A stretch of DNA of 64,000 nucleotides from Ipomoea triloba (lineage: Eukaryota; Streptophyta; Magnoliopsida; Solanales; Convolvulaceae), in contig NC_044925.1 of the NCBI RefSeq assembly GCF_003576645.1, forward strand, positions 3,412,767-3,476,766. The letters are read 5' to 3'. The notes under the pieces are model-generated. The model did not search any database and had not been told where the DNA came from. It was given only the letters and a program-made list of their open reading frames with translations. Both the position numbers and the translations under genes were made by a program. The number at the start of each line of letters is the position of its first letter. Within the stretch, counting starts at the first letter, position 1. This document shows, one piece after another, positions 57,603 to 64,000 of the stretch.

Positions 57603-58186
57603 GTGCCTTTGTCTCTAGGACGAAGACGATGTTGGATTTTTATTTTATTTTATTTTATTTAAAAATTTTAAAAATTAATCTTTTAATGGGGTAATTATTA
57701 CATCAATAGGAACCGGGATAACATGTTAGTATGTCATGTTTAGTTCAATTGCATGATTTTGAATGGTTCAAAAATCTAATTACAGTTTATTTAAGTTAGA
57801 TGATCTAATTATAATTTTGTATATAGTTGGATGACTTATTTGTTATTTATTCCAATACGATATTATGTAATAGATAGAGTGATATCATCTCAAATGTAAT
57901 AGCTAGCCAACTTAGTTAACAAAACCTACTTTTGACTCTAGCTTTGAACTTATTTTTTAAAAAATTTAAATTCTTAGAATTGATACCATTTTGAAAAGTC
58001 TCCCCTCAACTCCGACAACTTTCCGTGTTTTTGACTTGGAATGGGAAAATCTGTTTCCACCTATAAAACCCAAACCAATCTCTTCAACTCCTTCAACGAA
58101 CTTCACCTTCCACCCTTCATTTTTCATTCAAAGATCGACTTTCATTGATTATTCCTCAATCTCTCAGCTCCATTGTATAGCTAGTA
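57603..58186. other. Upstream region and 5' leader of the U-box gene
   Basis: AT-rich to about 57980. The ORF 57991-58287 overlaps the leader and is out of frame with the U-box gene. A TATA-like cctataaaaccc at about 58060 lies roughly 120 bp before the ATG. Confidence 0.4.
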
Positions 58187-58670
58187 ATGGAAGAAATTCA
58201 AGTTCCACCCTATTTTCTTTGCCCCATCTCTCTAGAGATCATGAAGGACCCTGTGACGATCTCCACCGGCATAACCTACGACCGTGAGAGCATCGAGAAA
58301 TGGGTCTTTTCCGGCAAGAATACTACATGTCCGGTGACCAAGCAAGCCATTTCCGGCACCGATGATGAGCTGTTGACCCCAAACGTCACTCTCCGGCGAG
58401 TCATCCAGTCGTGGTGCACTCTCCACGCCTCCCACGGCGTCGAGCGCTTCCCCACCCCCAAGCCTCCGGTGACGAAGTCCCACATCCTAAAGCTCCTCCG
58501 GCAAGCCAAGTCGGCGCCGGAAACGCAGGCTGAGTGTCTGCAAACCCTAAGGTCCATCGCGTCGGAAAACGCGGCGAATAAACGCTGCATGGAGAACGCC
58601 GGCGTGGCGGAATTCCTCGCCGGAATCATCAAAACATCAAACGCCGACAACAACAAAGAAACATCCACCG
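58187..58670 (+). CDS. Plant U-box E3 ubiquitin ligase (PUB), 5' part, truncated by a gap
   Basis: Starts MEEIQVPPYFLCPISLEIMK. The U-box occupies residues about 8-82 with the expected DPVTISTGITYDRESIEKW, CPVTKQ and PNVTLRRVIQSWC blocks. From about residue 105 the sequence turns into armadillo-type helices (HILKLLRQAKSAPETQAECL, LRSIASENAANKRCMENAG). This arrangement and the short N-terminus match the PUB22/23/24 group of intronless U-box-ARM ligases, which damp immune and stress signalling. Such proteins are usually over 400 residues; here only 161 are present before the N at 58671. The gene is more GC-rich than its flanks. The missing 3' end reflects the assembly joint; there is no evidence that the gene itself is broken. 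Confidence 0.92.
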
Positions 58671-58671
58671 N
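58671..58671. other. Single-N assembly joint 3
   Basis: One N followed by about 28 A residues, then sequence unrelated to the U-box gene. No repeated block flanks this one. Confidence 0.95.
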
Positions 58672-58703
<32 letters not shown>

Positions 58704-58825
58704 ATGTTTGAGTTGGGACCAAACATTAACTTGGTGCCATACTTGTCTATTTGCAGGTCTGGATAAATTGAAGCTTATTACAATGTCTCTAAAGCTTGTT
58801 GATCGCGAAGATGTTCTATTCCAAG

Positions 58826-60290
58826 TTGATAAACCTAAACCCTAAACCTTAAATCTAAATGCAAAACCCTAAATTTTAAAATCCTAAAACACTAAACCCT
58901 GAAACCGTAAACCCAAAAATTATAAGCCCTAAAATCTTAAACCCTAAACCCTAAATCTAAATGCAAAATCCTAAATTTTAAAATCCTAAAACACTAAACC
59001 CTGAAACCTTAAACCCAAAAATTATAAGCCCTAAAATCTTAAACCCTAAACCCTACCTCTTAACCCCGTACCCTAAATCCTAAATCAAACCCAAAACCCA
59101 CACACTAAACCCTAAACCCTGCAACCCTCTAAACCCTAAAATCTTAAATCCTAAACTAACCCTAACCCTAAAATCTTAAACCCAGCCCTAAACCCTAAAC
59201 CATAAACCCTAAACTTAACCTTAAACTCTAAACCCTAAAAACCTCCTAACCCTAAATGCAAAACTCTAAACCCTACAATCTTAAACCTTAAACACTAAAC
59301 CTCTTAAAATCCCTAAAAACCTTAAACCTAACCCTAAATGCAAAACTCTAAACCTTAAAATCTTAAACCTTAAACCCTAAACCTCTTAAAACCCTAAAAC
59401 CTTAAACACCAAAACCCCTCTAAAACCTTAACCCTAAACCCTAAACTTAACCTTACACCCTAAACCCTAAAAACCTTAAACCTAACCCTAAATGCAAACC
59501 CTAAATCTTAACCTCCCACACTAAACCCTAAACCCTAAACCTTGCAACCCTCTAAACCCTAAAATCTTAAATCCTAAATGCCAAAATCCTAAATCTTAAA
59601 ACCTTAAACCCTAAACACCCTAACCATAAACCTTGCAAACCTAAATCCTAAACCATAAACCTAAAATCTTAAACCCTAAACTTAACCTTAAACCTAACCC
59701 TAAACGCAAAACTCTAAACCTTAAAATCTTAAACCTTAAACCCAAAATCTCTTAAAAACCTAATACCATAAACCCCAAAACCTTAAACCCTAAACCCAAA
59801 ATCTCTTAAAACCCTTACCATAAATCCCAAAACCCCCCTAAACCTTAACCTTAAACCCTTAAACCTTGCAAACCTTAAACCATAAACCCTAAAATCTTAA
59901 ACCCTAAACCCTAAAATCTTAAACCTTAAACTTAAACCCCAAGCGATGCAAACCTAAACCCTAAAAACCTAAAATCTTAAACCCTAAACTTATTACACCC
60001 TAAACTTAATCTTACACCCTAAACCCTAAAAACCTTAAGCTTAACCCTAAAATCTTAAACCTTAATTCCTAAACTCAAACCCCAAAAGCTCTTACCCTAA
60101 ACCCTAAAACCTTAAACACCAAAACCCCAAAACCTCTTAACCTCTACCCTAAACCCTAAAACCTTAAACACCAAAACCCTAAACTCTAAACCCTAAACCT
60201 TACAAACCCTAATCCCTAAAATCTTAAGACCTAAACCCTAAAATCTTAAACCCTAAAATCTAAAATTTTAAATCCTAAACCCTAAGTCAG
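58826..60290. repeat. Degenerate telomere-type (CCCTAAA) repeat array
   Basis: About 1.46 kb dominated by aaccctaaaccctaaa and variants (aatcttaaac, accttaaacc, aatgcaaaac). The plant telomere heptamer CCCTAAA is the core, but perfect runs are only two or three units long. Larger units are also repeated in series, for example the block from aaccctaaatctaaatgcaa to aaattataagccc (58836 and 58946). Not a functional telomere tract. Confidence 0.85.
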
Positions 60291-60446
60291 CCTCGCTCGA
60301 CCCTCGCAAGTGATGCTACGATGAGATGTCTACTGCAAAAAGTACACAACGAAGCTAAAGGAAACACTTGAGCTTTGTAGGGAACTTGTATTGCTTTCAC
60401 TCTTGAATTGTTACAAATGAGGCCTCGTGAGGGGTATTATATCTAC
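60291..60446. other. Unique interruption of the telomere-type array
   Basis: A 156-bp non-repetitive segment (gtcagcctcgctcgaccctc ... ggggtattatatctaccacc) that looks like part of an LTR or other insert; no target duplication established. Confidence 0.4.
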
Positions 60447-60655
60447 CACCTAAACCCTAAACCAACCCCTAAAATCTTAAATCCAAAACCTTAAAACCCT
60501 AAACCCAAAACCTCTTAAACTTACCCTAAAGCCTTAACTCATAAACCTTAAACCTTAAACTCTAAGCCTTAAACCTTGCAAAACCCTAAACCCTAAAATC
60601 TTAAACCCCAAACCCTAAAACCCAATCTTAAAATCTTAAACCCCAAACCCTAAAG
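60447..60655. repeat. Telomere-type repeat array, second part
   Basis: Resumes the same aaccctaaa/aatcttaaac composition for about 210 bp. Confidence 0.8.
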
Positions 60656-61829
60656 TCCATCCATTGGTGCTACGGGAAATTTCACTTTCAAGGAACTTAA
60701 CAAGTCGAATATCCGGTTGTTTTCGCCAAAGTCTGCTTTTACACTTGAGTGATAAGTTAAAAGGGGCTCTACAGATACAACTAACATAAGTACAAGAAGG
60801 CGGGCATCGGTTGTTGTGGTGGGGCTAGCTACCCGCCCGAAACAATCGCCTGGAGGCTGAGGTCAGTAGTCTCCCCTTGAATAATTAAATTCAAGGAAGT
60901 AGGCATCAAGGGCGAAGAAGCGAAGAGGCCATACGGGGATTACAATCAGGTTGTTAAGGCGGTATATTCTTGTTATGAGTGCTAAGGGGATTGCTATATA
61001 TCTAGACAAAAAACATATGTTCCATACAAATGATTTAAGATAACAATTGATTGTATAACTGAGTTGCTAGAGAACAAGTAAAATGCCCAATTTATAAAAT
61101 TTCTAAATAATGATATATAAAATCTCCAAAGTTAAAACACCGCATGCATAGATCTACACATTAATTATTAATTTGAGCAATTATTTGCTCAAACTCAAAT
61201 AATGATAACATTAAAAAACATAAATGATCCAAAACATATCTTCAATTGCACTATATAATATTTAATGTTTTAATTTAAATAATTATATATTGATCCAAAT
61301 ATTTTTAATATATTATAACAAATCCATATGCACGGACGAAAATATTAGTAAATATAATGGATCTTAATTCCCGAAATTAACTAACACGACACGGTTATGC
61401 AACTATGCAACCAATCAAAATAATGCATTTCGAATCGGTGCAAATTCCGTTAAATTCAAACTTTGAACTAAATAACTTTCTAGAAAACTTGAAATGGAAA
61501 ATAATAAAATAAAATTTATTCCATTATTGAATGTCTCAACACCTTCATGATGGGCCGGGGATGGACTTACCTTCTTATTTAATTTGCATTTCTATTGTTT
61601 TCTTTATTTTCAATAATTGATTGATTTTCAACCCCTGATATAATTCGATGCGTGAATGAACAGATATTTTCTGCATTAAATATTTTTTTGGTTTAAAAAT
61701 TAAAACAATGAAAATATTTTATTTCAGTTGTTTAAGAAACATACAGCATACAATTATGATCCATAATGCTTAGAAGTGCAAATTATATTAATTGTTAATA
61801 CAAAAAATGACAATATTGTTTGTATCTGC
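60656..61829. other. Unclassified sequence
   Basis: 60656-60990 is moderately GC-rich and repeat-like without identifiable ends; after 61000 it is AT-rich. No gene recognised. Confidence 0.35.
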
Positions 61830-61920
61830 AAGATTCAATACCCACCACGGGGATTTGATCCTGTGACCTTTTCTCATTGAGAGCCGCAGTTGTGTCATCT
61901 GAACACAAGGTGCTTCACTT
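61830..61920 (-). mobile_element. SINE head fragment
   Basis: On the minus strand it reads agcaccttgtgttcagatgaca (box A-like) and caggatcaaatccccgtgg (box B-like), a relative of the SINE at 29540-29800. Confidence 0.55.
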
Positions 61921-62089
61921 TCAATTGTATTTCCTAATTCTCTTAAAATTTGCATACTTTTTCAATTCGATAAATTGTGAAAACTTAGGATGTGTTTGGT
62001 TAATGGGTTTACACTTTACACATTAGGAATGGAAATCAAAATCATAGTTAGTGTTTGGTTAACAAATTTCATTCCCTGATTAAAAAGAT

Positions 62090-62230
62090 GTATTTTAACT
62101 CACTCCGAGAGGCACGGGAGCTGGCCCAGGGGGAATCGTCACTTATGGGAATCAAACCCAGGTTCTCCCGGAATTTTTTCCCACAAAGAGAGCTCACTTG
62201 TCACTTGAGCTACCCCATTGGGTTGTATTG
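62090..62230 (-). mobile_element. tRNA-derived SINE, distinct family
   Basis: On the minus strand the head caatggggtagctcaagtgac has a box A-like core, and gggtttgattcccataag is a good box B. The tail ends near 62090 in an AT-rich tract. It interrupts sequence related to gaatggaaatcaaaatcat. Confidence 0.6.
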
Positions 62231-63238
62231 ATGCTTTAAATGCTATTAAATTAGTAATCATTTCAATTCCACCCTACTACCAAACATACAAAATACTTTC
62301 ACAAAAATCCATTACCATTGTCAAGTATTTGATTCTCATTCCGATGCCAATTCCCATGTGCGAACCAAACACACCACATTTAGTTTAATTAATAATTATC
62401 AATTTGAAAGAGTTCATATTCATTGTCTTTAATAAATATATTCACCAAGGAACTCACACAAAAAAACTTTTGCATAAATGGTAAGGCTAGGCTCCTCAAC
62501 TATATTTTTTAGATTTCGTAAAACTTGTAAGTTATATCATTAAACAGTTTGGAGTAGTTAAAAATCTTAAAATTGTAAGGTTGGGCATTCAACTGTCAAA
62601 CTCTGTAGGCAAATTTGACTCAAATTTAAATTAGTCTCATAATTTCACAGTGATAAAAATATTGAATGCTTATTTTATGTTTGGCATTATTAAAAACAAG
62701 TATTTTCATTCAATAAAAAATTAATCAAGAAAATCATACCCTAAAAAATCTTATAAAAATGTACCTATCAAATGTAATTATGTCTGCTTCCTATAGTTGA
62801 TATGTCAACGTTAGGCAGGTCGATCTTAGCCATTCCCACAAATCAATGAGCTAGCCTGATCAGACAAAATATTTTAAGAGTTCGGGCAAAAAGTTTTATT
62901 CGATAAAAAATAAGCCCGATGATGGAAATAGTTTCTCTGGTGATATGCGTGAGAGGGTATCCTCATAACAGATATAGTTAGCTTGATAAGACAAAAAATT
63001 TAAATGATTAGGAAAAAAAATTAGTCCCATAAAAAAAAAGCCCGATAATAAAAGTAATTTTTGCGGGTGAGATTGTGTGAGAGGATATCTTCACAACGGA
63101 TATCATTTTTAATGATTGATGTGATTTTGTATATTTGTGATATACTATTTTCATGGTTATCTTTCTGACCTAACGGTTTAACAAAGTGTATTATACTATT
63201 ATCTTAGCTTTCTCATTTTGAACTCTAAGAGAGAGAGG
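62231..63238. other. AT-rich intergenic sequence
   Basis: Contains a diverged direct repeat: gtgagagggtatcctcataacagatat near 62949 and gtgagaggatatcttcacaacggatat near 63076, each preceded by ataaaaaataagcccgat-type words. No gene recognised. Confidence 0.4.
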
Positions 63239-63935
63239 ACGTGCTCTAATGAGAACGGGTGTCTAGGAGAGAAATAAGAACGATTTACATCCGTCCACGT
63301 GTCCAGATCAGATTAACGGATCATATGTAATTTAAAAAAAAAAAAACGACGCAATGGCATTTTCGTAAATAACTCAAACTTTGGTGCAAGTAAATGTGAA
63401 AGTGCAAGTAGTTGGTGCACATTTGCAAGTAAAGTAACTTACAAGTGCACCTATTTTCACTTACAAGTGCAAGTAATTTACCTTGTTAACATTCGTGCAC
63501 CTAGGGGTAACTAATTATATCATTAGGTGCAACTAGTTATAACATTAGGTGCACTTAGTATTGATGTTCAAAGTACATTTTATTTGCACATGTAATACAT
63601 TTTACATGCACTTGTACACCTATTTTCACTTATAAGTGCAAGTAATTTACCTTGTTAACATTCGTGCACCTAGGGGCAACTAATTATATCATTAGGTGCA
63701 ACTAGTTATAACATTAGGTACACTTAGTATTGATGCTCAACGTACATTTTACTTGCACATGTAATACATTTTACATACACTTGTACACTTATTTTCACTT
63801 ATAAGTGCAAGTAATTTACCTTGTTAACATTCATGCACCTAGTTATAACCTTAGGTGTAACTATATCTGGACACGTGGCGCGCTGCGAAGCGTTCTCAGT
63901 TCTCTCTTGGGCACCCGTTCTCATTAGAGCGCGCC

Positions 63936-63938
<3 letters not shown>
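63239..63938. mobile_element. MITE-like element with inverted ends and 171-bp internal repeats
   Basis: The inverted ends share gctctaatgagaacgggtg and ccacgtgtccaga (left 63239-63309, right 63865-63938). The core is a tandem array with a period of about 171 bp: ttttcacttacaagtgcaag at 63453 and ttttcacttataagtgcaag at 63624 and 63795, with accttgttaacattcgtgca in each. Words such as tgcaagta and taggtgcaacta recur throughout. Non-coding. Its right end abuts the (AT)n run, so a target duplication cannot be read. Confidence 0.7.

Positions 63939-64000
<62 letters not shown>
63939..64000. repeat. (AT)n microsatellite at the window end
   Basis: A pure AT run of at least 60 bp that continues out of the window. 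Confidence 0.9.

Noticed and set aside
58826..60655. A chromosome end (functional telomere)
   Set aside because: The heptamers are highly degenerate, interrupted by a 156-bp unique segment and followed by more than 3 kb of ordinary sequence, so it is interstitial or a misplaced subtelomere.

Overview
This is nuclear DNA of a higher plant, almost certainly a eudicot. Support: GT-AG introns, plant 2-oxoglutarate-dependent dioxygenase genes of the SRG1/codeine demethylase type, an auxin response factor fragment, a plant U-box E3 ligase, CCCTAAA telomere-type repeats and a dense load of plant transposons (LINE, solo LTR, TRIM, tRNA-derived SINEs, Helitrons, Mutator-type and Tourist-type MITEs). 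The sequence is AT-rich and most ORFs are chance ORFs in TE or intergenic DNA. The exact species cannot be read from the window; an asterid such as Convolvulaceae is only a guess.

Layout. 1-3040: decayed LINE on the minus strand, split by a 1,081-bp solo LTR. 3.8-4.1 kb: a tiny TRIM. 4248-7347: an intact four-exon dioxygenase gene (minus), with Tourist MITE, SINE and other MITE insertions in its introns. 10095-14845 repeats 5343-10093 and begins right after a single N at 10094; it carries exons 1-3 of the same gene again but no exon 4. 14.7-18.6 kb: foldback elements and MITEs. 18764-22455: a second intact dioxygenase paralogue (minus). 22.5-36.9 kb: gene-poor, with nested MITEs, a GC-rich tandem-repeat insertion, Helitron ends at 27975 and 31415, and a MULE-type MITE with another nested inside it. 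36.9-42.3 kb: two foldback elements, a Pack-MULE-like element carrying a ribosomal protein S15 fragment, and a 589-bp MULE-type MITE. 42.3-48.1 kb: a SINE, unidentified repeats, Helitron-like 5' ends and an ARF pseudogene fragment. 48.1-53.4 kb: a CDC20-type gene with two in-frame stop codons, present twice around a single N at 50926. 54.7-56.3 kb: a protein disulfide isomerase pseudogene. 56.8-57.1 kb: a gag fragment. 58187-58670: 5' part of a U-box E3 ligase gene, cut by the third N (58671). 58.8-60.7 kb: degenerate telomere-type repeats. 61-64 kb: SINE remnants and a MITE, ending in an (AT)n run.

Functionally, the only genes that look intact are the two dioxygenases, tandem paralogues in the same orientation. 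CDC20, PDI, ARF and RPS15 are broken or fragmentary, and the U-box gene is truncated by the assembly. The three single-N joints are the most important caveat: each is followed directly by an A or T homopolymer, and at two of them the flanking sequence is repeated, so the apparent tandem duplications are most likely unmerged contig overlaps and not biology.
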